A DNA stretch of 64,000 nucleotides, taken from positions 1 to 64,000 of the forward strand of contig NZ_FOEO01000009.1 of NCBI RefSeq assembly GCF_900110765.1, read 5' to 3'. Of this stretch, positions 43,428 to 52,865 are shown piece after piece (positions within the stretch are counted from its first letter, which is position 1; every line of letters begins with the position of its first letter). The translations under genes were made by a program, and so were the position numbers. Source of the stretch: Pseudomonas sp. NFACC02. Its GTDB lineage: Bacteria; Pseudomonadota; Gammaproteobacteria; Pseudomonadales; Pseudomonadaceae. The notes under the pieces are model-generated. The model was given only the letters and a program-made list of their open reading frames with translations, was not told the origin of the DNA and made no database searches.

Positions 43428-44969
43428 TCACAGCGCCATTTCGATCAGGCAAGGACCACGGTCGGCCTTGGCATTGGCCAGTGCCCGTTGCAGTTCGGCG
43501 TTGGTCTGTACCGTGCAGGCCGGGACCCCGTAGCCTTTGGCCAGGGCCTTCCAGTCGATACGTGGGCTGTCGAGCATGGTCAGGCGCAGGGCTTGCGGGT
43601 CCATTTCGGTCATGCCGAAACGGCGCAGCTCGTTCTGCAAAATCGCGTAGCGATGGTTGGCGGCAATCAGGATCACCACCGGCAACTGCTCGCGGGCGAT
43701 GCTCCACAGGGTCTGGATGGTGTACTGGGCACTGCCGTCCGATTGCAGGCAGAACACGCTGTTGCCGCGCTCCGCCAAGGCGGCACCGAATCCCACCGGA
43801 ATACCCTGACCAATCGCGCCGCCGGTGTTGGTCAATACCCGATGCCGCGCGGCGCGGGCCGAAGCGGTGAAGAAGGGATAGCCACAGGTGCCGCCTTCAA
43901 CCGAGACAATGCTGTCGTGGGGCAGTGACGCGGCCAGCACCTGGCCGACGGATTGTGCCGTCAGCTCGGCATGGCCGGGCGGCAGTTCGATACCCTCCGG
44001 GGTCGGCACATAAGCCGGTGCGTTCAGGGCATCGGCCAACGCCGTCAGCGCGCTGGCGACATCGTCACCGACTTCGGCCAGCGTCAGCAGGCGTTCACGT
44101 TCGGCGAGGCGCGACGGGATGCCTTCGTAACCGAAGTAACTGATGGGCTCGGGCACACCTGCACAAATGACCAGGTCGTACTGCTCAAGAATTTCAATCG
44201 CCACTTCCGGGAAATACGGCAAGCGATCCAGATCCGGCAGACCACCGCCACGGTAGCTCAGGCGCGGAAAGGTCTCGGCAAACAGGCGCACGCCGGGCAG
44301 TTGCGCCAGGCGCCCCGCCGCTTCCAGGCCCGCAACCGACAACCCCTCATCGCCGACGATAAACACCAGCCGCTTGCCGTCACGCACGGCCTGCGCCACG
44401 GTTTCGACCCGGTCTCCGGCGAATCGGCGCACCGGCGCGCGCAACGGGGCGAACACACCGTCATGCGTCACGGCGTGGGCTTGCAGGTCCATGGGCAATA
44501 TCAGACTGGCGATCTGACCTTTGGCCTGCCATGCCGCGCGAACGGCTTCCTGCAAATCCTCACCGATACCCGACGCCGTGCGCGAGGTGCGCACCCAGCC
44601 GGAGACGGCACCGGCCAGGGCCTGGATGTCGCTGGCCAGGGGCGGATCGTAGTTGACATGCCAGGAGGCGTGATCGCCGATGACGTTGACGATGGGGGTA
44701 TTGGCCCGACGCGCGTTATGCAGGTTGGCGATGCCATTGGCAAACCCCGGTCCCAGGTGCGTCAGGGTCATCGCCGGTTTGCCGGCGATGCGGCCGTAGC
44801 CGTCCGCCGCACCGGTACATACCCCTTCGAATAACGACAACACCGGCTTGAGGGCAGGTGCGCTGGCCATGGCCGCCACCAGCGGAATCTCGGTGGTGCC
44901 CGGGTTGGCAAAGCAGTACTCGATACCGCTTGCCGCTGCAGCATTCACTATCAGTTGCGCGCCATTCAT
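43428..44969 (-). CDS. ThDP-dependent decarboxylase (benzoylformate decarboxylase/acetolactate synthase family)
   Basis: 513 residues from the ATG at 44969. FANPGTTEIP and the catalytic Glu in SLFEGVCTGAADGYGR (E49) mark the PYR domain, with H71 in THLGPGFANG. In the C-terminal ThDP-Mg domain the usual GDG is SDG (410-412, SDGSAQYT) and the NN pair is AANH. The family includes benzoylformate, phenylpyruvate and indolepyruvate decarboxylases and acetolactate-synthase-like enzymes; substrate open. First gene of the nine-gene leftward operon. Confidence 0.82.
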   Translation of the reverse strand: MNGAQLIVNAAAASGIEYCFANPGTTEIPLVAAMASAPALKPVLSLFEGVCTGAADGYGRIAGKPAMTLTHLGPGFANGIANLHNARRANTPIVNVIGDHASWHVNYDPPLASDIQALAGAVSGWVRTSRTASGIGEDLQEAVRAAWQAKGQIASLILPMDLQAHAVTHDGVFAPLRAPVRRFAGDRVETVAQAVRDGKRLVFIVGDEGLSVAGLEAAGRLAQLPGVRLFAETFPRLSYRGGGLPDLDRLPYFPEVAIEILEQYDLVICAGVPEPISYFGYEGIPSRLAERERLLTLAEVGDDVASALTALADALNAPAYVPTPEGIELPPGHAELTAQSVGQVLAASLPHDSIVSVEGGTCGYPFFTASARAARHRVLTNTGGAIGQGIPVGFGAALAERGNSVFCLQSDGSAQYTIQTLWSIAREQLPVVILIAANHRYAILQNELRRFGMTEMDPQALRLTMLDSPRIDWKALAKGYGVPACTVQTNAELQRALANAKADRGPCLIEMAL

Positions 44970-45078
44970 TGTCAGCCCTCTCGCTTGAGCGTTTTCTTTG
45001 GTGAGATTTATCACACAAAATAAATAACCAAACAAGAATTATCTGAATTAAATCTCTTATTTTGAGATTTATGTGACT
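44970..45078 (-). promoter_or_regulatory. Promoter region of the nine-gene operon with GAGATTTA boxes
   Basis: GAGATTTA occurs at 45003-45010 and 45064-45071 and, inverted as TAAATCTC, at 45049-45056. The last two form an 8-bp inverted repeat around TTATTTT. The first is part of the imperfect palindrome GTGAGATTTATCAC. The stretch is AT-rich, as for promoters and operators. Confidence 0.5.
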
Positions 45079-45190
45079 TTTACCTGCCAATGATTTAGCG
45101 TGTCGACGTAGGACGGCCGGGCTTGCTTGCGACTGAGGTTTGTCAGTAACGTCCCTCGCTGGCTTTCGCGAGCAGGCCCGCTTGTGGGGT

Positions 45191-45515
45191 GTGCATTTCC
45201 ACTATTTAGGGTGCGCTGAGGGTGGTTTGTCCTGACGGCCAAACTGTTCCGCCTTCGGCGGGTTACTTGAAAAGACACCAAGTAACCAAGTGTCTGGCTC
45301 CTAGCTTGGCCCTCCTGCGTCGGGTACCCGCACTCCGACGACGCTCCGTGGACCCGCGCCGAACGGACATCCATGTCCTGACGGCGCTCTCGCGGCATCC
45401 ATGCCGCTCGGCCCACTGCGCGTCGTCTGCGTTTGGCCTGCACCCAAGTCGCGCTTTGTGGTGTCTGGCCTGCTGCGGTATGAAGAACAAAAGCCATAGC
45501 GCGCTTTGCGCTATT
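45191..45515 (+). repeat. Dispersed repeat, copy 3
   Basis: Matches 35115-35457 in inverted orientation and 1-150 in direct orientation. Landmarks: GTGCATTTCCACTATTT, GACGGCGCTCTCGCGGCATC and GTTTGGCCTGCACCCAAGTC. With copy 2 it encloses the nine-gene operon. Confidence 0.78.
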
Positions 45516-45823
45516 TAGATTCAACGCCTCAATCGTTGAATAAACATAAAACCTGTGGGAGTTAGCTTGCTGACGAATGCGGTGTGCCATTCACCCTTGA
45601 TGGAACTGACTTACTCCCATCGCGAGCAACCTGATTGTTCCCCCGCTCCGCGTTTCAATGACGCTCTGCGTCATCCGGGATGTGGCGCATGCTTTCCGGC
45701 TTTGCACCCCTCAAGAAACGGACTGACACCACGGGTTCGAGAACCCTAGAATCTCCCACATTGGATCTGCGCTGTTTTCGCCTATAGTGCGTACCCGCGT
45801 GCCATCCCTTCGCTAGGAACGAA
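45516..45823. other. REP-rich gap before the IclR gene
   Basis: CCTGTGGGAGTTAGCTTGCTGACGAATGCGG (shortened here as CCTGTGGGAG... at 45551) is a Pseudomonas REP-type sequence with a partial inverted partner near 45617. GGGTTC/GAACCC (45733-45746) is a perfect palindrome 78 bases before the IclR start and may be an operator. No gene seen. Confidence 0.5.
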
Positions 45824-46582
45824 ATGAGCAGCCTGAGTAAATTGCTGAATGTCCTGGACCTGTTCGGTCCAGCGACGTTGAAGATCGACCCGGACACCAT
45901 CGCCGAGCGCATGGGTCTGTCGCGCGCCACCGCGTATCGTTATGTCAAGGAATTGTGCGACGCCGGCCTGCTGACACGCGTGGATGCCGGCCACTACGGG
46001 CTGGGGCCGCGGGTGATCGAGCTGGACTGGATGATGCGTCAGTACGACCCCATCCTTCTGGCGGGGCGCGAGCTGATGCACGAGCTGTCGGCGCAGACCG
46101 GCCTGGCCGTGTTCGCCAGCGTTTTCTACGACGGGCGCATCATCAACACCTACATCGCCGAACCCACCGACACGTATCACTTCTCCTTCGGGCGCGGGCA
46201 TCCGCTGCCCTTTTTTCGTGGCGCGCAGTCCAAGGTATTGATCGCCTTCCAGAAAGGTCGTCGCCTGCAGCGCCTGTTCGAGGAGCATATGGCCAACGAC
46301 CCGGACAGCCCCTACGACTGGGCCAGCTTCGCCAAGGCCACAAAGAAGATTCGCAAGGACGGGTACTGCATGACCCATGATGAACTCAACCTCGGCCTGA
46401 CCGGCATCGCCGCGCCCATCATTCAGCCGGATATCGACGAGGTGATCGGCAGCCTGTCCGCTGTCGGCAGCACCCAGAGCTTCAAGCTGCTGCGACAGGA
46501 AACCGTGATTGAAATGGTCATGGACACCACCCGCCGGATTGCCGAGAACCTGCGCAATCCAGCAGGCGCCGCCGCATCCTGA
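45824..46582 (+). CDS. IclR-family transcriptional regulator
   Basis: 252 residues. N-terminal winged HTH (LLNVLDLFGPATLKIDPDTIAERMGLSRATAYRYVKELCDAGLL), then the IclR effector domain (ELMHELSAQTGLAVFASVFYDGR, GIAAPIIQPD). Family members bind small aromatic or keto acids. It is preceded by AGGAACG and a palindrome. It converges with the porin operon and faces away from the nine-gene operon across the repeat. Target unknown. Confidence 0.85.
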   Translation: MSSLSKLLNVLDLFGPATLKIDPDTIAERMGLSRATAYRYVKELCDAGLLTRVDAGHYGLGPRVIELDWMMRQYDPILLAGRELMHELSAQTGLAVFASVFYDGRIINTYIAEPTDTYHFSFGRGHPLPFFRGAQSKVLIAFQKGRRLQRLFEEHMANDPDSPYDWASFAKATKKIRKDGYCMTHDELNLGLTGIAAPIIQPDIDEVIGSLSAVGSTQSFKLLRQETVIEMVMDTTRRIAENLRNPAGAAAS

Positions 46583-46611
46583 AGTTCAGGCGCGACCGCT
46601 GCAGTGATGGG

Positions 46612-47934
46612 TTAAAACGGCACGGCGACGGTCAACTGGCTGTAAACGTTGGTGCCGTTGCCAGCGACCTGGTTGCCGCCGGTGGTGGCGTCCTGCTTGG
46701 GCTTGTAGAGGCCGAACAGCGGCGTGACGATCAGGTGCGGACTGACAGCCCACTCGGCGTATACGTCCAGCTCCCGAGCATTGAGGTTCAGCGCATTGCT
46801 CTTGCGCACCGTGTCGAAGTCGAAGTACAGCGCCCCCAGGGTCAGGTTTTCCAGAGGCGTGGCCTTGAGGGCCACGTGCTGGATGCTGGTGTTGCTGTTG
46901 AACGGCCCGGCATAGTTGCCCGCGACTTCGCCTTGCAGCCACGTGCCATAGCCTGCGCTCAAGCCAGTGAACAGCGGATCCCACTTCTGTGAGTAGCGGG
47001 TGTAGCGATAGCTGACCTTTGGCGCCCAGGCGACATCGGCAAAGGTGTAGCCGGCTTCGCCGTACCAGGCTTTTTCGGGACCGGTGTCCTTGTCCTGCCA
47101 GGCGTATTCGAACGCCAGATTGACATTCGGCAGGCCTGCGTCGCCTTCACCGCGCACGCTGTAGACATTCATGCCCTGGCGCTGACGCTGGAAATCACTG
47201 GCCCAGCGATCGTTCACATCGATGCCATGCACCCAGGTCAAGCCCAGCGTGCCGGGTGTGGTGGTGTAATCCAGGGTACCGGCGGCCATTTCGGTTTCAG
47301 CCTGGGCGCGGTTATCGGACTTGAGCCACAGCAGGCTGCCGTGCAGGCCATCCTTGCCGCCCAGGCGCAGGAACGCGGTTTGATCGAAGGCGTGCCGCGC
47401 GGCCAGGTAATACGCACCGCCGCGGTTCATCGTGCCATCGGCCGGGCCCTTGCCCAGGTTCGGCCCGTCATCGTTGATCAGGAAGCCACTGCCGAGCTTG
47501 ACCACCTGGCGACCGCCGGAAATGTCCACGCCGTCCTTGCCCAGGGTCGGAAACAGATCGCCCGAGCGCCAACCCAGGTAAGCATCTTCGATCTTGGTGG
47601 TGCGTTCGCTGCCCAGCGTATTGCCGCCCGGGTCGCCGTCACCCCAGGTCGCGGAACTGACCAGCGCGAAGGCGCCATAGGCGGTGCCATTGCCGGCCAA
47701 GGACTGGTCGCCGCTCAAGCCATACTTGATGAAACCTTCGCGCCAGGTCGAACCGCCCGGCTCCCCGTCATAGTTCTTGCGGCTGTTGAACATGCCGAAC
47801 ACGGCAGTCATGTCGGCATTGAGATGCCGGCTCTCATCGCTATACAGCTCATAGGCCCGGGCCTGGCCGACGGCGCAAAGTGTCAACGTACAGGCCAACG
47901 TGCCGCTGAGAAATGACGCGCAGGGATAGCGCAT
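46612..47934 (-). CDS. Outer-membrane beta-barrel protein (porin-like)
   Basis: 440 residues from the ATG at 47934 with AAGGAGC upstream; the longer frame overlaps the ALDH and is spurious. Residues 1-27 are a signal peptide ending ARA. The mature protein has many short amphipathic strands with aromatic ends and a C-terminal Phe (AVPF), as for barrel insertion. It is not an obvious OprD. Last gene of the leftward permease-ALDH-porin run, so it may pass the same compound. Confidence 0.75.
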   Translation of the reverse strand: MRYPCASFLSGTLACTLTLCAVGQARAYELYSDESRHLNADMTAVFGMFNSRKNYDGEPGGSTWREGFIKYGLSGDQSLAGNGTAYGAFALVSSATWGDGDPGGNTLGSERTTKIEDAYLGWRSGDLFPTLGKDGVDISGGRQVVKLGSGFLINDDGPNLGKGPADGTMNRGGAYYLAARHAFDQTAFLRLGGKDGLHGSLLWLKSDNRAQAETEMAAGTLDYTTTPGTLGLTWVHGIDVNDRWASDFQRQRQGMNVYSVRGEGDAGLPNVNLAFEYAWQDKDTGPEKAWYGEAGYTFADVAWAPKVSYRYTRYSQKWDPLFTGLSAGYGTWLQGEVAGNYAGPFNSNTSIQHVALKATPLENLTLGALYFDFDTVRKSNALNLNARELDVYAEWAVSPHLIVTPLFGLYKPKQDATTGGNQVAGNGTNVYSQLTVAVPF

Positions 47935-47987
47935 GATCGAAGCTCCTTGGGGTGCGCCTTTGAGAGGCTGTCTTAGTGGTTGAGGCA

Positions 47988-49409
47988 TTATTCGGCTGCG
48001 CGTTTGTTGACGAACAACAACTGCTGGCCGGTGAATTCCAGTAATCCTTCCAGGCCGAACTCGACGCCGAAGCCAGACATCTTGCTGCCGCCGAACGGCG
48101 TGTTGGGCTGAATGCGCGCGTGGCAGTTGACCCAGGCCACGCCACTCTCCAGACGGCTGGCCAGTGCCTGCGCCTGCTCCACATCCGGCCCCCAGACCGA
48201 GCCGCCCAGGCCCATGTCGCCGGCATTGGCGCGGCGCAGCACATCCTCGACATCCTGATAAGCAATCAGCGGCAATACCGGCCCGAACTGCTCCTCGTCG
48301 ACCAGACGCTGGCCATCGGTCACATCCGCCACCAGCGTGGGCGGATAGAAGAAACCGGGGTGATCCAGGCGTGCGCCGCCACACAGCACCCGCGCACCCT
48401 GTGCCCGCGCGTCGGCAATCAGGTCATCCACCAGTTGCAGTTGATCAAGGTTCTGCACCGGGCCGAAGTTGACGCCGGGCTCCAGGCCATCACCGACCAC
48501 CTGGCGCTCGGCAATCCGCGTCAGGGCCTCGGCAAACGCCTGGTACTGGGATTCGTGAATGTACAGGCGCTTGAGTGCAGCGCAGGTCTGGCCCATGTTG
48601 AGGAAGGCGGCCTGGAAAATCTCTTCGGCCACCTCGTCCACCGCCGTACCGGGCAATACAATCGCCGCGTCGTTGCCGCCCAGTTCCAGGGTCAGGCGCT
48701 TGAGGTTGCTGGCGGCACCGCGCATCACGCTCTGGCCGGTGGCGGTGGAGCCGGTGAACACAATCTTCTGGATCCCCGGGTGCGACGTGATTGCGCTGCC
48801 GAAACCCTGCTCGCCGGTCACGCAGTTGATCACACCGTGGGGCACATGACGCCCGATGATTTCGACCAGGCGCAACGTGCTCAGCGGCGTCAGGCTCGAA
48901 GGCTTGCTGATCACACAGTTACCAGCGCGCAGTGCCGGCATGATGTGCCACACGGCGATCATGAACGGCCAGTTCCACGGCGTGATGGACGCCACCACAC
49001 CCAAGGGCTTGCGGTGCAGTTCGATGCGCTGGGTCGGGGTTTCTTCCACCAGCTCCACGGCGATCTCCTGCCCGGCGGCGTAGCGGGTCCAGGCGGCGGC
49101 GCCCATGACCTCGGAAAACGCCAGCTCAAGCGGTTTGCCTTGTTCCTGCACGATCAGCCGGGCCAGTGCATCTGCGTCCTTTTCGATCGCATCGGCAATC
49201 GCATTGAGGTGCTCACAGCGCTGCCCATGGGTACTGTGGCGCCAGGTCTTGAAAGCGGCCTGAGCGGCGGCCACCGCCTCGTCCAGTTGGGACAGCGAGC
49301 CGGCCGGGCAGTGTGCGAATGCGGCGCCGGTCGCCGGATTGATCACGTCGAACTGGCCGTTTTCACCGGCAACCGAAACGCCGTTGATGAACATCGTGTA
49401 ATGGTGCAT
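47988..49409 (-). CDS. NAD-dependent aldehyde dehydrogenase
   Basis: 473 residues from the ATG at 49409 (AAGGA 8 bases upstream; the TTG at 49415 is less likely). E242 (LELGGND) and C276 (NMGQTCAALKRL) are catalytic. It is the succinate-semialdehyde/aminoaldehyde-like branch by general appearance (NPATG, TPWNWPFM). Between the amino acid permease and the porin, it suggests oxidation of an aldehyde from a transported amine or amino acid. Confidence 0.85.
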   Translation of the reverse strand: MHHYTMFINGVSVAGENGQFDVINPATGAAFAHCPAGSLSQLDEAVAAAQAAFKTWRHSTHGQRCEHLNAIADAIEKDADALARLIVQEQGKPLELAFSEVMGAAAWTRYAAGQEIAVELVEETPTQRIELHRKPLGVVASITPWNWPFMIAVWHIMPALRAGNCVISKPSSLTPLSTLRLVEIIGRHVPHGVINCVTGEQGFGSAITSHPGIQKIVFTGSTATGQSVMRGAASNLKRLTLELGGNDAAIVLPGTAVDEVAEEIFQAAFLNMGQTCAALKRLYIHESQYQAFAEALTRIAERQVVGDGLEPGVNFGPVQNLDQLQLVDDLIADARAQGARVLCGGARLDHPGFFYPPTLVADVTDGQRLVDEEQFGPVLPLIAYQDVEDVLRRANAGDMGLGGSVWGPDVEQAQALASRLESGVAWVNCHARIQPNTPFGGSKMSGFGVEFGLEGLLEFTGQQLLFVNKRAAE

Positions 49410-49493
49410 ATGCAATTTCCTTTAACGCAGACAAGCCCTGCCGCACACCGGCAGCGAACGATTCACGGAAGAGAGGTTTGGTGGAACCAGGCT

Positions 49494-50942
49494 TTAGAGC
49501 TTGTGACTGCCCAGGGCCAGGAACCGCTGTGGCGACACCTTGCGCAGGCGCGCGGCGAGATACAGGCCGCCCAGCAGGGCTGCGGGAATCACCGCGCACA
49601 AGCTGTAGGACAAGAGCTTGCTGGCCCCCGTAAGCACATCGAAATGTGCCACCGCCAGTACCAGCACGCTCAGCAAGGCGAGGCTCGACAACACCGGCAG
49701 GATGCGCCCACGCAGCAGGCCGACCTTGAGCTCGGGATGCCGATGGAAATACACGCAGATCGCGATTGAGGTCATCGCCATCAGCAGGATCACGCACAGG
49801 GTTGCCAGGTTAGAGAACCAGGCGAACAGTTGCAGGATCGGGTCGGCATCCATCGCGGCGAAGATCAATACCACCACGGCCGCGATCAGGCTCTGCAAGG
49901 CAGACCCCATGTGCGGGCTCTGGTGTACGCGGTGGGTGGTGCCGAGCACGCTGTGCAGCAAGCCGTCACGGCCGATGGCGTAGAAGTAGCGCGCTGCCGC
50001 GTTATGGAATGCCAACAGTCCGGCGTAGATGCTGACCATGAACAGCACGCGGATGACCTGGGTCAGGTATGGGCTGACGAAGTGATCGGACATGCCGTAG
50101 ATAAAGGTGGTGGGGTCTTGCATGGCTTGCAGCATCGGCACGATCTTGTCCGCGCCCACCCCCACGATCATCGACCACACCGACAGCGCATAGAACCCAC
50201 CGATCAACAGCACCGAACTGTAGGTCGCGATCGGGATGGAGCGCTTCGGGTCTTTCGCTTCTTCACCGTAGATGGTGGTGGCCTCGAAGCCGATGAAGGC
50301 GGCGAAGCAGAACAGCAGGCCAATGGACGGGGTGCCGCTGAACACATGCTGGCGGGAGAACGAGTCAAGGTTGACGCCGCTGTCACCCCCGGTTTTCAGA
50401 ATGGCAAAGTCGAGGATCAGGATCGCCAGGTATTCAGCGATCACCACCAACGACAGGACCCGCGCCGAGAGGTCGATCTTGCGATAGCCGAAAAACGCGA
50501 TACTGGCCATGGCCAGCAGCGAATAGGACCACCAGGGCCATATCACACCCGCCACGCTCTCCATGGTACCGGCGACCACACCACCGAACATGCCATACAG
50601 GGCGATCTGCAAGATGTTGTAGGCGAACATCGCCAGCACGCCCGCCGAGCCGCCGGCCAGGCCGCCCAGGCCACGGGAGGTGAAGGCGTAGAAACCGCCG
50701 GCGTTGGTGACGTGGCGGGACATGGTGGTGTAACCCACCGAGAACGCCAACAGCACCAGCAAGGCCAGCAGCAATAACGCTGGGGTGCCGGCACCGTTGC
50801 CCAGCATGATGCCGATCGGGAAACCACCGGCAATCACACTGAGCGGGCTTGCCGCCGAAATCACGAAGAAGATGATGAAGCCGACACCCAGGGCGCCACG
50901 CTTGAGCTCCGTAGAGCTGTTGACCGGGAGAGTTACGCTCAT
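49494..50942 (-). CDS. APC-family amino acid/amine permease
   Basis: 482 residues with 12 hydrophobic segments. Early marks LGVGFIIFFVISAASPLSVIAGG and the YGEEAKDPKRSIP loop in TM6-7 are APC-superfamily features. Substrate not readable; amines, polyamines or amino acids are usual. First gene of the run with ALDH and porin. Divergent from an MFS gene across a 301-base region that carries a perfect inverted repeat. Confidence 0.83.
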   Translation of the reverse strand: MSVTLPVNSSTELKRGALGVGFIIFFVISAASPLSVIAGGFPIGIMLGNGAGTPALLLLALLVLLAFSVGYTTMSRHVTNAGGFYAFTSRGLGGLAGGSAGVLAMFAYNILQIALYGMFGGVVAGTMESVAGVIWPWWSYSLLAMASIAFFGYRKIDLSARVLSLVVIAEYLAILILDFAILKTGGDSGVNLDSFSRQHVFSGTPSIGLLFCFAAFIGFEATTIYGEEAKDPKRSIPIATYSSVLLIGGFYALSVWSMIVGVGADKIVPMLQAMQDPTTFIYGMSDHFVSPYLTQVIRVLFMVSIYAGLLAFHNAAARYFYAIGRDGLLHSVLGTTHRVHQSPHMGSALQSLIAAVVVLIFAAMDADPILQLFAWFSNLATLCVILLMAMTSIAICVYFHRHPELKVGLLRGRILPVLSSLALLSVLVLAVAHFDVLTGASKLLSYSLCAVIPAALLGGLYLAARLRKVSPQRFLALGSHKL

Positions 50943-51072
50943 GTTATTGACCTTATTCTATGAGGCAGTCGCTGTGGGGGGCCCGATCCAGCCGCTATCG
51001 GAGCCGGGTAGCGCTTTTATTCTTGAGGTTGCACGCTGGATTCGATCCTATGCCCGCCCATGTAACCCTCGC

Positions 51073-51149
51073 TATCCCAAATCGGTAACATCGCGGCCAG
51101 CGCCCCAAAACAGGTCAGAGCCGACTTATTCCCCCGCCGATTTGGGATA
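51073..51149. promoter_or_regulatory. Perfect 13-bp inverted repeat between divergent transporters
   Basis: TATCCCAAATCGG (51073-51085) and CCGATTTGGGATA (51137-51149) are perfect inverted copies 51 bases apart. The region 50943-51243 between the permease and the MFS gene contains no gene. The pair suits a looping or two-site regulator controlling one or both genes. Confidence 0.55.
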
Positions 51150-51243
51150 ACGGCGCGGGTGCGCGCTCGTGCATGCTAGGTTCCCCGTCCTGTGCCTGCC
51201 TTCAAAGTGCCGGGGCAGGCCATCCAATTATCGAGCCGACCCT

Positions 51244-52737
51244 ATGCCCTCCAAGCGCCGCTGGCTGATCCTGGCCATTATTTCCAGCGCATTGCTGCTC
51301 ATCGTCATTGATATGACCGTGCTGTACACCGCCTTGCCCACCCTGACCCGCGAGCTTGGCGCCACGGCCTCGCAAAAGCTCTGGGTTATCAATATCTACG
51401 CGCTGACCGCCGCCGGCCTGCTGCTGGGCATGGGCACGCTCGGTGATCGCCTGGGGCATAAACGGCTGTTCCTCGGCGGGCTGAGCGTGTTCGGCCTGTT
51501 CTCGCTCATCGCTGCATTCTCGCCCTCGGCCAATGTATTGATCGGCGCCCGTGGTGGCCTGGCGGTCGGTGCGGCAATGATGATGCCCGCCACCCTGGCC
51601 CTGATCCGGCTGACGTTCAGCGACGAGCGCGAACAAGGCATGGCATTGGGTATCTGGGCGTCGGTGGCCTCCGGCGGTGCGGCGCTCGGCCCGGTCGTGG
51701 GCGGCTGGCTGCTGGAGCATTTCTGGTGGGGCTCGGTGTTTCTGATCAACGTTCCGATTGTGCTGGCGGCGCTGCTGCTCGGGGCAATGCTGATCCACGA
51801 CCATCCGGGCAATGCCCAGCGGCACTGGGACTGGCTGGGGTCGCTGCAGGTCATGATCGGGTTGATCAGCCTGGCCTATGCCGTCAAGGAACTCGGCAAA
51901 CGGTCGCCCTCCTTCGCTGCCATGCTGGTGGCGCTGCTCCTGGGGGCGTTGTTCATGACGCTGTTCATTCGACGTCAGCGCCGCGTCGCGCAGCCGATGC
52001 TGGAGCTATCGCTGTTCGGCACGCCGCTGTTCAGAAATGCCGTGATTGCAGCGCTTGCCTCAGCCGCCGCATTTATTGGCATGGAGCTGGTGTTCAGCCA
52101 GCGCCTGCAATTGGTGCTGGGGATGTCCCCCCTTCAGGCGGCCCTGTTTATCCTGCCGCTGCCACTGGGTTCCTTCGTTGCCGGGCCACTGGCCGGCTAC
52201 TACCTGTCACGCCTGGGCAATCGACGCATGTTGTTCTGGACACTGCTGCTGTCGGCCGCCGGCATGCTGGCGTACGTGTTGCTGTGCAACGCGGCGGTGC
52301 CGCTGCAGGTTGCCAGCCTCGCGCTACTGGGCATGGCCATGGGCGCGGCGCTGACGGCAGCGTCCAGCACCATCATGCTCAGCGTTCCCACCGATAAGGC
52401 AGGTATGGCCGCCTCCATCGAGGAGGTCTCCTTCGAGCTGGGCGGTGCCGCCGGAGTGACGCTGGCAGGCAGCCTGTTGTCGGCGATTTATGCCAGATGC
52501 GCCAGCCTGACGATCCCGCCGCGACTGGGCGTGCCCCCCTTGACGTTCGAGAGCCTGGACGACGCGATGCTGGTCTCGGCAACGTTATCGACCGATGACG
52601 CGGCGCTGCTGACGGGGCTGGCCCGTGCGGCGTTCGATGCCGGCTTCGTGGCGGTGCTCGCCGTGCTGACAGCCCTGTTGTTGGGCGCGGCGGTGCTGGT
52701 CAAGTTCAGCCGGCAGACGCCCGTCCTGACGCGATAA
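51244..52737 (+). CDS. DHA2-type MFS exporter (SmvA-like)
   Basis: 497 residues from the ATG at 51244. Fourteen hydrophobic segments, ALPTLTRELGATASQKLWVIN and GTLGDRLGHKRLF (motif A) fit the 14-TM DHA2 family, which exports disinfectants, dyes and related cations. Runs away from the permease gene; may protect from toxic aromatics. Downstream is the chemoreceptor at 128 bases with no strong terminator seen. Confidence 0.85.
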   Translation: MPSKRRWLILAIISSALLLIVIDMTVLYTALPTLTRELGATASQKLWVINIYALTAAGLLLGMGTLGDRLGHKRLFLGGLSVFGLFSLIAAFSPSANVLIGARGGLAVGAAMMMPATLALIRLTFSDEREQGMALGIWASVASGGAALGPVVGGWLLEHFWWGSVFLINVPIVLAALLLGAMLIHDHPGNAQRHWDWLGSLQVMIGLISLAYAVKELGKRSPSFAAMLVALLLGALFMTLFIRRQRRVAQPMLELSLFGTPLFRNAVIAALASAAAFIGMELVFSQRLQLVLGMSPLQAALFILPLPLGSFVAGPLAGYYLSRLGNRRMLFWTLLLSAAGMLAYVLLCNAAVPLQVASLALLGMAMGAALTAASSTIMLSVPTDKAGMAASIEEVSFELGGAAGVTLAGSLLSAIYARCASLTIPPRLGVPPLTFESLDDAMLVSATLSTDDAALLTGLARAAFDAGFVAVLAVLTALLLGAAVLVKFSRQTPVLTR

Positions 52738-52865
52738 CGACAGAATTACCGAACCGGCCTCGCTAACCTCCGAGACCGGCCGATATATCAAGTACCCAAT
52801 AAGAAGTCAGTGGCCCTGGCCAACTGATGCTCAACCAGCACGCTGTTCACCTGCGAGATACTCCG

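Noticed and set aside
48120..49769. 549-codon plus-strand open frame
   Set aside because: Antisense to the ALDH at 47988-49409, low-complexity His/Arg/Gln-rich peptide, no start context.
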